A program made the translations under genes and the position numbers. Of a stretch of DNA of 64,000 nucleotides, positions 56,374 to 64,000 are shown in pieces. The stretch comes from Pseudomonas sp. ADAK18 (GTDB lineage Bacteria; Pseudomonadota; Gammaproteobacteria; Pseudomonadales; Pseudomonadaceae). The DNA is taken from assembly GCF_012935695.1 (NCBI RefSeq), contig NZ_CP052859.1:5187001-5251000 (forward strand). The letters are read 5' to 3'. The notes under the pieces are model-generated. The model was given only the letters and a program-made list of their open reading frames with translations. It was not told where the DNA came from and made no database searches. Within the stretch, counting starts at the first letter, position 1. The number at the start of each line of letters is the position of its first letter.

Positions 56374-56467
56374 GGCCTCATCGCAGGCAAGCCAGCTCCC
56401 ACATTTGATCGGTGCTTATCCACACAACTCGGTCAATGTGGGAGCCGGGCTTGCCTGCGATGAGGCC
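56374..56467. repeat. REPIN-like repeat after the ferredoxin gene
   Basis: Arms of about 33 bases (56374-56405 and 56436-56467, beginning GGCCTCATCGCAGGCAAGCC) are complementary apart from one small difference. Compared with the other repeats, the two copies face each other in the opposite arrangement. It lies between convergent genes. Confidence 0.88.
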
Positions 56468-56487
56468 AACAGCAACACCCCACACCT

Positions 56488-57300
56488 TCAGCTCTGACAC
56501 CGCGGGCAAAACACACTCGCCCGCTGCCCTAGCGTCACGCTCCGCAACTCGGTCCCACAGACCTTGCACGCCTCGCTGCCTCGACCATAGACGAACAACT
56601 CCTGCTGGAAATACCCCGGCTGCCCGTCGCCGCCGATAAAGTCGCGCAACGTGGTGCCGCCGCGCTCAATGGCAGCCGCCAAGATACGTTTGATCTCGAT
56701 GGCCAGCTTCAAATAGCGCCCACGGGAAATGCCCTTGGCTTCCCGGCGCGGATCAATACCCGCAGCAAACAAAGCCTCGGTCGCGTAGATATTGCCCACC
56801 CCCACCACCACCGCGTTGTCCATGATGAACGGCTTGACCGCCATCGAACGCCCACGGGACAGTTGGAACAACCGCTCACCATCGAACAGGTCGGTCAACG
56901 GCTCCGGCCCCAGGCGAATCAGCAGTTCATGGTTGTGCGGGTCGAGGCTCCAGAGCATCGCGCCAAAACGCCGAGGGTCGGTGTAACGCAGGGCCAGGCC
57001 CGACTCCAGCTCGATGTCCACATGCTCATGCTTGGCCGCCGGCATGCCGACTTCCACCAGCCGCAGGTTGCCGGACATCCCCAAATGGCTGATCAAGGTG
57101 CCCACTTCAGCATTGATCAGCAGGTACTTGGCCCGCCGCTCCACCAGCACGATGCGCTGCCCGGACAGGCGCACATCGAGGTCTTCCGGGATCGGCCAGC
57201 GCAGGCGCCGCTCACGCACCACCACACGGCTGACCCGCTGGCCTTCCAGATGCGGCGCAATACCGCGCCGGGTGGTTTCGACTTCGGGTAATTCAGGCAT
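56488..57300 (-). CDS. mutM: Formamidopyrimidine-DNA glycosylase MutM
   Basis: A 270-residue base-excision enzyme that removes 8-oxoguanine and cleaves the strand. It starts [14 protein letters not shown] with the catalytic Pro2 and Glu3. [19 protein letters not shown] near residue 160 belongs to the DNA-binding region, and the C-terminal zinc finger is [20 protein letters not shown] then CPRCQ. The order ferredoxin-mutM is common in Pseudomonas. The HDOD gene lies 21 bases upstream on the same strand, so mutM is probably the second gene of that unit. Confidence 0.97.
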   Translation of the reverse strand: MPELPEVETTRRGIAPHLEGQRVSRVVVRERRLRWPIPEDLDVRLSGQRIVLVERRAKYLLINAEVGTLISHLGMSGNLRLVEVGMPAAKHEHVDIELESGLALRYTDPRRFGAMLWSLDPHNHELLIRLGPEPLTDLFDGERLFQLSRGRSMAVKPFIMDNAVVVGVGNIYATEALFAAGIDPRREAKGISRGRYLKLAIEIKRILAAAIERGGTTLRDFIGGDGQPGYFQQELFVYGRGSEACKVCGTELRSVTLGQRASVFCPRCQS

Positions 57301-57321
57301 GTTGGCCTCGCTCGTGAAGGT

Positions 57322-58188
57322 TTAGTGCGCACCCAGCTCGCGAATCGACAACTTCAGATTCTCGAAGTCGTAATCCGACAGGCCGACGTGATCCAGCACC
57401 AGATGGCCGATGCTGTTCCATTCGTGATCATCCACCTGATTGCCCAACACCCGATACGACGCGCAAATGTGCTCGGCCATTTTCAGGATCGCCAGCAGGT
57501 TTTTCAGTTGCGGGTTGCGCGTCGATTCATCACTGAAAATCGCCAGGGCGTTGTGGTGGTTGGCGATGGCGTCGGTCACGTGCTCCGGCAAGCGCCAGGA
57601 CTTGGCCGTGTAGTAGCCCACCACCGCGTGATTGGTGTTGAACACCCGGTTCTCGGTGTCGACCACCCGACATTCGGGGCCGGCACAAGCGTACGCCTCT
57701 TCCAGCACTGCCATGTAATCGGGGAAACGCTTGAGCATCAGCGGCACGCCGCAATCGTGAAACAACCCCAAAGCATAAGCTTCGTCCACGGCCTGAGAGC
57801 CGGTGCGCTTGGCCAGGGTCAGGCAGGTCATCGCTACATCCTGGGCGGTGTCCCAGAAACGGTTGAGGGTGACGATGGTGTCGTCGCTCATCTCGCCCTT
57901 GATCGACTGCGCGTTGATCAGGTTGATGATGGAACGGCTGCCCAACAGGTTAACCGCGCGCTGGATGGAGGCAATCTTGTTGCTCAAGCCGTAATACGGT
58001 GAGTTGACGATTTTCAGCAGCGAGCCGGACAGGCCCGGGTCCTGAGAGATCAACCGGGCGATCACTTCCAGGTCAGGGTCGGGCATGTACTGCTCCATCT
58101 GCAAATCCACCATGATTTGCGGTTGAGGCGGCACGCTGATTCCTTGCAAGGCCTGTTGGATCTGTTCGGGAGAAAGCTCTGGGGACAT
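57322..58188 (-). CDS. HDOD-domain signalling protein
   Basis: A 288-residue protein dominated by one HDOD domain (residues about 20-220): QIMVDLQMEQYMPDPDLEVI, SQDPGLSGSLLKIVNSPYYG and the SIQRAVNLLGSRSIINLI segment. HDOD domains lack the metal residues of HD phosphohydrolases and are thought to bind signalling partners. There is no output domain. Its function here is unknown. It is followed by mutM on the same strand. Confidence 0.9.
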   Translation of the reverse strand: MSPELSPEQIQQALQGISVPPQPQIMVDLQMEQYMPDPDLEVIARLISQDPGLSGSLLKIVNSPYYGLSNKIASIQRAVNLLGSRSIINLINAQSIKGEMSDDTIVTLNRFWDTAQDVAMTCLTLAKRTGSQAVDEAYALGLFHDCGVPLMLKRFPDYMAVLEEAYACAGPECRVVDTENRVFNTNHAVVGYYTAKSWRLPEHVTDAIANHHNALAIFSDESTRNPQLKNLLAILKMAEHICASYRVLGNQVDDHEWNSIGHLVLDHVGLSDYDFENLKLSIRELGAH

Positions 58189-58300
58189 AAGGACACACTC
58201 TGGACTAGGCGGCGATTCTAACTCCTATCGCCGATTGGCCGACACCTCAAAACCCCGAACTGAAACCCGATCAAATGTGGGCTTGCTCACGAAAGCATTC

Positions 58301-58421
58301 GTTGTAGCCGCTGCCGAGGCACGAGGCTGCGATGCGTGTCCGCAGGACCGCCCAGAGGGCCGCTGCGTCGGAATGCCGCACCAAACCCATCGCAGCCTCG
58401 TGCCTCGGCAGCGGCTACAAC
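58301..58421. repeat. Long perfect palindromic repeat between HDOD gene and rlmI
   Basis: Perfect 34-base arms (58301-58334 and 58388-58421, beginning GTTGTAGCCGCTGCCGAGGC) enclose a 53-base loop. It is the most complete copy of the class seen on the right side of 3002-3100 and at 11591-11630. It stands between divergent genes, so it is not a terminator for both; it is 80 bases upstream of the rlmI start. Confidence 0.92.
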
Positions 58422-58501
58422 AAGCGCGCCCACATGTCCGGCGGCGCCGCCAATTCCCACACAACACGGTATACTCCCGCTCTTTTTTCCGGAGCGACGT
58501 C

Positions 58502-59698
58502 ATGTCCCTGCCAAGCCTGCGTCTCAAAGCCAACGCCGATCGTCGTTTGCGCAACGGCCACCTGTGGGTCTACAGCAACGAAATCGACGTGGCCGCCACC
58601 CCACTTCACGGCTTCCAGGCAGGCGACCAGGCTATCCTGGAAGCGGCCGGCGGCAAGACCCTGGGCATCGTGGCCATGAGCCCGAACAACCTGATCTGCG
58701 CACGCCTGCTGTCGCGCGACATCAAGTTGCCGCTGGACAAGTCGCTGCTGGTGCACCGCATCAATGTGGCCCTGTCTCTGCGTGATCGCCTGTTCGACAA
58801 GCCGTTCTACCGTCTGGTCTACGGCGATTCCGACCTGTTGCCAGGCCTGGTAGTCGACCGTTTCGGCGACATTCTGGTGGTGCAAATCGCCTCGGCGACC
58901 ATGGAAGCCCATAAGGAAGACGTGATCGCCGCACTGACCCAAGTGCTCAAGCCAAGCGGCATCCTGTTCAAGAACGACTCCGCCGCCCGTGACGCCGAAG
59001 GCCTCAACCGCTACGTCGAAACCGTGTTCGGCCTGGTGCCGGAGTGGGTTGCCCTGGAAGAAAACGGCGTGAAGTTCGAAGCACCGGTCATCCAAGGCCA
59101 GAAAACCGGCTGGTTCTACGACCACCGCATGAACCGCGCGCGCCTGGCGCCTTACGCCAAAGGCAAGCGCGTCCTCGACCTGTACAGCTACATCGGCGGC
59201 TGGGGCGTGCAAGCGGCGGCCTTCGGCGCCAGTGAAGTGTTCTGCGTCGACGCCTCCACCTTCGCCCTCGACGGCGTCGAGCGCAACGCGGCGCTGAACG
59301 GCGTGGCCGAAAAAATGACCTGCATCGAAGGCGACGTGTTCGAAGCCCTCAAAGAGCTGAAAGCCAGCGAAGAGCGCTTTGACGTGATCGTGGCCGACCC
59401 GCCTGCCTTCATCAAGCGCAAGAAAGACATGAAGAACGGCGAAGGCGCCTACCGCCGCCTGAACGAGCAAGCCATGCGCCTGCTCAGCAAGGACGGCATC
59501 CTGGTCAGCGCGTCGTGCTCGATGCACTTGCCGGAAGATGACCTGCAAAACATCCTGCTGACCAGCGCCCGTCACCTGGACCGCAATATCCAGATGCTGG
59601 AACGCGGCGGCCAGGGCCCGGATCATCCGGTGCACCCGGCGATTGCCGAGACCCGGTATATCAAGAGCATTACTTGCCGGTTGTTGCCGAATAGCTAA
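58502..59698 (+). CDS. rlmI: 23S rRNA (cytosine-C5)-methyltransferase RlmI-like
   Basis: A 398-residue class I SAM methyltransferase. It starts MSLPSLRLKANADRRLRNGH, with an N-terminal PUA-like RNA-binding domain (about residues 1-75), then the central EEHAD-type insert and a catalytic domain with VLDLYSYIGGWGVQAAAFGA (SAM loop, near residue 225) and IVADPPAFIKRKKDMKNGEG. The catalytic Cys is likely the one in VSASCSMHLPEDDL. The ATG at 58502 is used; the open frame extends to 58235 but that part passes through a palindromic repeat. TATACT at 58470 may be the -10. Confidence 0.93.
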   Translation: MSLPSLRLKANADRRLRNGHLWVYSNEIDVAATPLHGFQAGDQAILEAAGGKTLGIVAMSPNNLICARLLSRDIKLPLDKSLLVHRINVALSLRDRLFDKPFYRLVYGDSDLLPGLVVDRFGDILVVQIASATMEAHKEDVIAALTQVLKPSGILFKNDSAARDAEGLNRYVETVFGLVPEWVALEENGVKFEAPVIQGQKTGWFYDHRMNRARLAPYAKGKRVLDLYSYIGGWGVQAAAFGASEVFCVDASTFALDGVERNAALNGVAEKMTCIEGDVFEALKELKASEERFDVIVADPPAFIKRKKDMKNGEGAYRRLNEQAMRLLSKDGILVSASCSMHLPEDDLQNILLTSARHLDRNIQMLERGGQGPDHPVHPAIAETRYIKSITCRLLPNS

Positions 59699-59708
59699 GC
59701 CAGATTAA

Positions 59709-59738
59709 CTGTAGGAGCGGGCTTGCTCGCTCCTACAG
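59709..59738. repeat. Single REP hairpin after rlmI
   Basis: CTGTAGGAGCG pairs with CGCTCCTACAG over 11 bases around GGCTTGCT (59720-59727). It is a compact form of the GTAGGAGCGGGCTTGC class found at 61043. No T-run follows. Confidence 0.88.
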
Positions 59739-59842
59739 CGGCAACACACATCATCATGGGAAGCATCCCACAACACTTTGATTGAATTCCCCGTTTCGCA
59801 GACTAGTATCGGTTTCTGGTTTTACTCCGGAAAATAACAACA

Positions 59843-61039
59843 ATGTCTGAGTTCTCTTATTCGCCGCCCAATGGTGACGTAAAACGCCAACAGCTCTCGC
59901 GCTTCATCCTCATCACCTGCATCTCCCTGATCAGCTTTTTCCCGCTCAATATCCTCCTGCCATCCTTCCCGGCCCTCGCCGCGAATTTCAACACCTCAAC
60001 CGCCGAGGTTACGTTATCTATCAGCCTGTTCACCCTGGTATTTGCGATTTCTCAACTCATCTCCGGCCCGCTTTCAGACAAGTTTGGGCGCAAGGAAGTG
60101 CTTCTGGGATGCATCGTTGTTTCCACCCTCGGCTCGATCGGCTGCGCACTCGCAGCGAACTACCCAAGCTTCCTGCTGTTTCGCGCCGTGCAGGCCATCG
60201 GCTGTGGCTTTTTTGTGCTCGGCCATGCGCTGGTTGAAGACTTGTTCGAAGAACAGGATCGCGCCCGCATCCGCATCTATTACATGACCTTGAGCGGATC
60301 GTTTGTTGCGCTCTCTCCACTGCTGGGCTCCTGGCTGCAAACCACGTTTGATTGGCAGGGCAGTTTCTACGGGTTTGCGGTGATGGCGCTGGGCATGTTT
60401 ATCCACGCCTACCGGATACTGCCGTCCAAGGCTGCCAGCCCTGAACGAGCGCCCGTCTCGATCATTGCCACGCTGAAATCCATCGCAGGGAACCGGGACT
60501 TCATCCGCTATTGGTGGATCGCCGCGTTGGTATTCGCCTGTTACTTCGCCTTGATCAGCGTGACGCCGCTGATTTTCATGGATGAGTTGAAGCTGTCCGA
60601 ATACCAGTACGCGATGGTGCTGATGGTGTATGGCATCGCCTATCTGCTGGGTGGCGTCGCAGCGACCGCCCTGCAAAAACATATCTCCCTCACGCGGCAA
60701 ATCAATATCGGGCTGATCCTGCTGGGCATCGCCGGCGTGCTGCTGGCGCTGATCATCCGCTATGAGGCTATGACTACCATCAGCCTGCTGATCCCGATGC
60801 TGATCAGCGCCCTGGCCGTCACCCTGGTTCGGCCGGCCGCGATTTCTGCGGCCATGCTGTTGTTCTCAAGCAGCGCCGGTACAGCCGCATCAGCGGGCAA
60901 CAGCATCATGTTCTTCACCGCCGCCATCAGCAGCGCGGCGCTCGCGCAAGCCGGCAGTCATTTGCTGATGACTATTGCCATCAGCTTCATCCTCTTCAGC
61001 ATTTGGGGCATGGTGACGAATGCCAGGGTCGGACGCTAA
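59843..61039 (+). CDS. MFS transporter, Bcr/CflA-like
   Basis: A 398-residue transporter with 12 helices. The MFS loop between helices 2 and 3 is seen as SGPLSDKFGRKEVLLGC near residue 78, and the second half keeps the usual LGG and Pro/Gly-rich helices (YLLGGVAATALQ). It is of the DHA1 group, which includes Bcr/CflA drug exporters. It stands alone, downstream of rlmI and before ilvD, flanked by repeats. The DNA is slightly more AT-rich than its neighbours. The substrate cannot be assigned. Confidence 0.86.
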   Translation: MSEFSYSPPNGDVKRQQLSRFILITCISLISFFPLNILLPSFPALAANFNTSTAEVTLSISLFTLVFAISQLISGPLSDKFGRKEVLLGCIVVSTLGSIGCALAANYPSFLLFRAVQAIGCGFFVLGHALVEDLFEEQDRARIRIYYMTLSGSFVALSPLLGSWLQTTFDWQGSFYGFAVMALGMFIHAYRILPSKAASPERAPVSIIATLKSIAGNRDFIRYWWIAALVFACYFALISVTPLIFMDELKLSEYQYAMVLMVYGIAYLLGGVAATALQKHISLTRQINIGLILLGIAGVLLALIIRYEAMTTISLLIPMLISALAVTLVRPAAISAAMLLFSSSAGTAASAGNSIMFFTAAISSAALAQAGSHLLMTIAISFILFSIWGMVTNARVGR

Positions 61040-61042
61040 TCA

Positions 61043-61134
61043 CTGTAGGAGCGGGCTTGCTCGCGAAAGCGGTGTATCAACCACAGCAGATGTCGACTGA
61101 CGTACCGTCTTCGCGAGCAAGCCCGCTCCCACAC
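61043..61134. repeat. REPIN-like repeat after the MFS gene
   Basis: Inverted GTAGGAGCGGGCTTGCTCGCG copies (61043 outward and ending at 61134) flank a loop with ACCACAGCAGATGTCGACTG. Its spacing resembles 37328. Confidence 0.9.
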
Positions 61135-61361
61135 AAGCTCACTCCTTGGTAGACGGCCATTCCCTCCGGCCGCCAGCGGTGTAGAATCGGACCTATTCAT
61201 CGCCAGTCATCCCCCGGCGGGTTTATGAGCTCGAGGCCCGAGCGTGCGGCGATCCCGCGACGCGAGTGGCAACTTCCGGACACACGGCCATTTCTGAGTG
61301 TTCCAGACGTCAATAGAAGCTCACTCCCCTTTGATACCTGATTAGCCGCCCGGAGTGCTCC
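61135..61361 (+). other. ilvD: Intergenic region upstream of ilvD
   Basis: About 230 bases with no convincing gene. A TAGAAT -10-like element lies near 61181, and CCCCCGGCGGG near 61210 can fold. The leader to the ilvD start is long enough to hold regulation, but no leader peptide rich in branched-chain codons was seen. Confidence 0.45.
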
Positions 61362-63203
61362 ATGCCAGATTACCGCTCGAAAACATCCACCCACGGCCGC
61401 AACATGGCCGGCGCCCGCGCACTGTGGCGCGCCACGGGGATGAAAGATGACGACTTCAAAAAGCCGATCATCGCGATTGCCAACTCGTTCACCCAGTTCG
61501 TACCCGGCCACGTCCACCTCAAGGACCTGGGCCAACTGGTCGCCCGCGAGATCGAACGCGCCGGCGGTGTAGCGAAAGAATTCAACACCATTGCCGTGGA
61601 TGACGGCATCGCCATGGGCCATGACGGCATGCTGTATTCCCTGCCGAGCCGCGAGATCATCGCCGACTCCGTGGAATACATGGTCAACGCCCACTGCGCC
61701 GACGCCATCGTGTGCATCTCCAACTGCGACAAGATCACCCCGGGCATGCTGATGGCCTCCCTGCGCCTGAACATTCCAGTGATCTTCGTCTCCGGCGGCC
61801 CGATGGAAGCCGGCAAGACCAAGCTCGCCAGCCACGGCCTGGACCTGGTGGACGCCATGGTCATCGCCGCCGATTCCAGCGCTTCTGACGAGAAGGTCGC
61901 GGAATACGAGCGCAGCGCCTGCCCTACCTGCGGTTCGTGCTCCGGCATGTTCACCGCCAACTCGATGAACTGCCTGGTGGAAGCCCTGGGCCTGGCCTTG
62001 CCGGGTAATGGCTCGACACTGGCCACCCACAGCGACCGCGAGCAGCTGTTCCTGCAGGCCGGCCGCACCATCGTCGAACTGTGCAAGCGTTACTACCATG
62101 ACAACGATGAGTCGGTGTTGCCGCGCAATATCGCCAACTTCAAGGCGTTCGAAAACGCCATGACCCTGGACATCGCCATGGGCGGTTCCACCAATACCAT
62201 CCTGCACTTGCTGGCCGCTGCCCAGGAAGCCGAGATCGATTTCGACCTGCGCGACATCGACCGTCTGTCCCGTCACGTGCCACAACTATGCAAGGTTGCG
62301 CCGAACATCCAGAAGTACCACATGGAAGACGTGCACCGTGCCGGCGGGATCTTCTCGATCCTCGGCTCCCTGGCCCGTGGCGGCCTGCTGCACACCGACC
62401 TGCCGACTGTGCACAGCAAATCCCTGGCCGAAGGCATCGCCAAATGGGACATCACCCAGACTGACGACGAAGCCGTGCACACCTTCTTCAAGGCAGGCCC
62501 GGCCGGCATCCCGACGCAGACGGCGTTCAGCCAGTCGACCCGTTGGGAAACCCTGGACGACGACCGTGAAAACGGCTGCATCCGCAGTGTCGAGCACGCC
62601 TACTCCCAAGAAGGCGGCCTGGCCGTGCTGTACGGCAACATTGCCCTCGACGGCTGCGTAGTGAAAACCGCGGGCGTGGACGAGTCGATCCACGTCTTCG
62701 AAGGTCGCGCCAAGATCTACGAAAGCCAGGACAGCTCGGTGCGCGGCATCCTCGCCGATGAAGTCAAAGAAGGCGACATCGTGATCATCCGCTACGAAGG
62801 CCCGAAAGGCGGCCCGGGCATGCAGGAAATGCTCTACCCGACGTCGTACCTGAAATCCAAGGGCCTGGGCAAAGCCTGCGCCCTGCTGACCGATGGTCGC
62901 TTCTCCGGTGGCACTTCCGGCCTGTCCATCGGCCACGCTTCGCCAGAAGCCGCTGCCGGTGGCGCCATTGGCCTGGTGCAGGATGGCGACAAAGTGCTGA
63001 TCGACATCCCGAACCGCTCGATCAACCTGTTGGTCAGCGATGAAGAATTGGCCGCACGCCGGGTCGAGCAAGACAAGAAAGGTTGGAAGCCGGTGGAGAA
63101 ACGTCCGCGCAAAGTCACCACCGCGCTGAAGGCGTACGCGCTGTTGGCCACCAGTGCCGACAAAGGTGCGGTACGTAACAAGGCGATGCTGGACGGGCTG
63201 TAA
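61362..63203 (+). CDS. ilvD: Dihydroxy-acid dehydratase
   Basis: A 613-residue iron-sulfur enzyme catalysing the common dehydration step in valine/isoleucine synthesis. Cluster cysteines are visible as [12 protein letters not shown] (Cys118 and Cys122) and [18 protein letters not shown] near residue 188, and the metal-site region is [20 protein letters not shown]. It starts [20 protein letters not shown]. The length matches the E. coli enzyme. It stands alone and ends in a clear terminator. Confidence 0.98.
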   Translation: MPDYRSKTSTHGRNMAGARALWRATGMKDDDFKKPIIAIANSFTQFVPGHVHLKDLGQLVAREIERAGGVAKEFNTIAVDDGIAMGHDGMLYSLPSREIIADSVEYMVNAHCADAIVCISNCDKITPGMLMASLRLNIPVIFVSGGPMEAGKTKLASHGLDLVDAMVIAADSSASDEKVAEYERSACPTCGSCSGMFTANSMNCLVEALGLALPGNGSTLATHSDREQLFLQAGRTIVELCKRYYHDNDESVLPRNIANFKAFENAMTLDIAMGGSTNTILHLLAAAQEAEIDFDLRDIDRLSRHVPQLCKVAPNIQKYHMEDVHRAGGIFSILGSLARGGLLHTDLPTVHSKSLAEGIAKWDITQTDDEAVHTFFKAGPAGIPTQTAFSQSTRWETLDDDRENGCIRSVEHAYSQEGGLAVLYGNIALDGCVVKTAGVDESIHVFEGRAKIYESQDSSVRGILADEVKEGDIVIIRYEGPKGGPGMQEMLYPTSYLKSKGLGKACALLTDGRFSGGTSGLSIGHASPEAAAGGAIGLVQDGDKVLIDIPNRSINLLVSDEELAARRVEQDKKGWKPVEKRPRKVTTALKAYALLATSADKGAVRNKAMLDGL

Positions 63204-63221
63204 GCCGTAGCGGCTCCCATA

Positions 63222-63250
63222 AAAATGCCCCGCCAAGTGCGGGGCATTTT
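63222..63250 (+). terminator. ilvD: Intrinsic terminator of ilvD
   Basis: AAAATGCCCCGC (63222-63233) pairs with GCGGGGCATTTT (63239-63250) around a 5-base loop, followed by T. It lies 19 bases after the ilvD stop; the A/T symmetry means it could also stop transcription from the convergent gene. Confidence 0.92.
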
Positions 63251-63288
63251 TTGCCTGGATAAACCCCCCAGAACACCGAAGATCAAAA

Positions 63289-63316
63289 CTGTGGGAGCGG
63301 GTTTACTCGCGAAGCA
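63289..63316. repeat. Single REP half-copy after the ilvD terminator
   Basis: CTGTGGGAGCGGGTTTACTC matches the left arm of the GTGGGAGCGGGCTTGC class with some changes. No inverted partner is seen before the next gene, so it is an orphan or degraded copy. Confidence 0.6.
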
Positions 63317-63328
63317 GGCGACTCGGTC

Positions 63329-64000
63329 TTACTGGATCTCATCCGGCTTGACGATCACCCAGTTTTTATCCGCCGTCACCGGCAACCCTTCCTTCGCCTG
63401 AGCCGCAGCGTGCTTGGCCATCATGCCATTTAGCTGGGTCATGTACTTGTCCTTGCGGTTGACCCACAAGTGAATACCGCCCTTGGCCACGTCGACATCG
63501 TGGAACAGCATGTAGCCGTCACTGGTCGGTGTGTCGCCACCAACGATTACCGGCTTTTTCCATTCGTCGATGTAGGTGAGGATTGCCGCGTGCTTGCCGG
63601 CCATCCAGGTCGCCGGGGTCCACAGGTAAGGAGTCAGCTCCAGGCCGAGGTTGGCTTTCTCGTCATACTTGCCGGCGGTAATTTGCTTGCGGGCAGTGGT
63701 CAGTTCGCCGGTCTTGCGGTCCTTGAGCAAGGTGCTCACGCCGATGACGTTCTCGGGTTTGACGTTGTAGCCGTACTTCGGATCGGCAGCGACCATACGC
63801 ACCAGCTCCTCGGAGGCGGCGGTCATCACATAGACCTCGATGCCGTTCTCCATCAGCTTGTTGAATAGCTCAGCCTGGCCGGTGAAGACTTTCGGCGGCT
63901 GGACCTCCATGTTCTTCACCACGTCGCCTTCGTAGTAGGTGACAGGCACCGGCTTGCCAGATGCCATCAGCTCATCGACGTAGCCCTTGAGTTCCTTGAG
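63329..64000 (-). CDS. HAD-superfamily phosphatase, phosphorylcholine phosphatase-like (5' truncated)
   Basis: The 224 visible codons continue past the window edge, so the start and the DxDxT active site are missing. The visible part carries QAELFNKLMENGIEVYVMTA (motif II Thr), and the C-terminal acidic motif is KPVIVGGDTPTSDGYMLF, as in HAD phosphatases of the phosphoserine/phosphorylcholine group. It is convergent with ilvD and likely exported, though the signal region is outside the window. The assignment rests on the second half of the protein only. Confidence 0.7.
   Translation of the reverse strand, partial: LKELKGYVDELMASGKPVPVTYYEGDVVKNMEVQPPKVFTGQAELFNKLMENGIEVYVMTAASEELVRMVAADPKYGYNVKPENVIGVSTLLKDRKTGELTTARKQITAGKYDEKANLGLELTPYLWTPATWMAGKHAAILTYIDEWKKPVIVGGDTPTSDGYMLFHDVDVAKGGIHLWVNRKDKYMTQLNGMMAKHAAAQAKEGLPVTADKNWVIVKPDEIQ

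Noticed and set aside
58235..58501. Upstream extension of rlmI
   Set aside because: The extra 89 codons run through a perfect palindromic repeat, and the ATG at 58502 gives the normal RlmI N-terminus.

Overview
The window is a GC-rich chromosomal segment from a Pseudomonas of the P. fluorescens group. This rests on gene content and order (malonate decarboxylase locus, gshB-tonB-algH-ruvX-pyrRBC', pilT/yggS-proC-metXW-rdgB-hemW, ftsYEX-rpoH) and on many short palindromic repeats typical of that group lying between genes. Almost all of it is core chromosome, densely packed, with start/stop overlaps inside operons. No rRNA, tRNA, CRISPR array, prophage or intact insertion sequence was seen.

Layout. 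1-2.0 kb: the tail of a probable LysR regulator, a hemolysin III-type membrane protein, and a chromate transporter encoded as two half-length genes. 2.1-10.3 kb: a complete biotin-independent malonate decarboxylase locus (mdcA-B-C-D-E-G-H plus the malonate permease madL-madM, all on the minus strand) with its LysR regulator mdcR convergent at the far end. 10.3-11.7 kb: the only clearly accessory patch, with a large inverted repeat, a DUF6124 gene with a long leader, and a decayed higA-like antitoxin. 11.7-21.6 kb: the Pil-Chp chemosensory cluster (pilG, pilH, pilI, pilJ, chpA, chpC), without pilK and chpB. 21.8-27.7 kb: glutathione synthetase, a TonB protein, AlgH, RuvX and the pyrR-pyrB-pyrC' pyrimidine operon. 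27.9-37.3 kb: a TM2 protein, an NlpC/P60 hydrolase, pilT, then yggS-proC-yggT-yggU, metX-metW, a DUF4426 gene, rdgB-hemW and a DUF3392 gene. 37.4-44.8 kb: trmB, thiG, thiS, DUF423, mtgA, rpoH and ftsX-ftsE-ftsY. 45.1-49.8 kb: two M16 peptidase-like proteins, rsmD and a YheT-type hydrolase. 49.9-55.3 kb: a sulfurtransferase, then a TetR regulator divergent from an aldehyde dehydrogenase, a Tat-lipoprotein small subunit and a GMC oxidoreductase. 55.4-64 kb: coaD, a 2[4Fe-4S] ferredoxin, mutM, an HDOD protein, rlmI, an MFS transporter, ilvD and the start-truncated end of a HAD phosphatase.

How the genes work together. The mdc/mad block takes up malonate and decarboxylates it to acetate on an acyl-carrier protein carrying a special CoA-derived group; mdcB and mdcG make and attach that group and mdcH loads the first malonyl group. 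The Pil-Chp genes form one signalling pathway controlling type IV pili, whose retraction motor PilT is encoded about 8 kb away. The 51.6-55.3 kb block looks like one transcript for oxidising an alcohol to an aldehyde and then to an acid, under a TetR-type operator visible in the DNA.

Most interesting signals: the TetR operator lying inside a near-consensus promoter; the Tat-lipoprotein/GMC/aldehyde dehydrogenase module of unknown substrate; the reduced Pil-Chp cluster with a shortened ChpA and no adaptation enzymes; the 180-bp inverted repeat upstream of mdcA; the DUF6124 leader with a second overlapping reading frame; the higA relic; and the many palindromic repeats, some apparently chimeric. 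I saw nothing that clearly amounts to a wholly new system.
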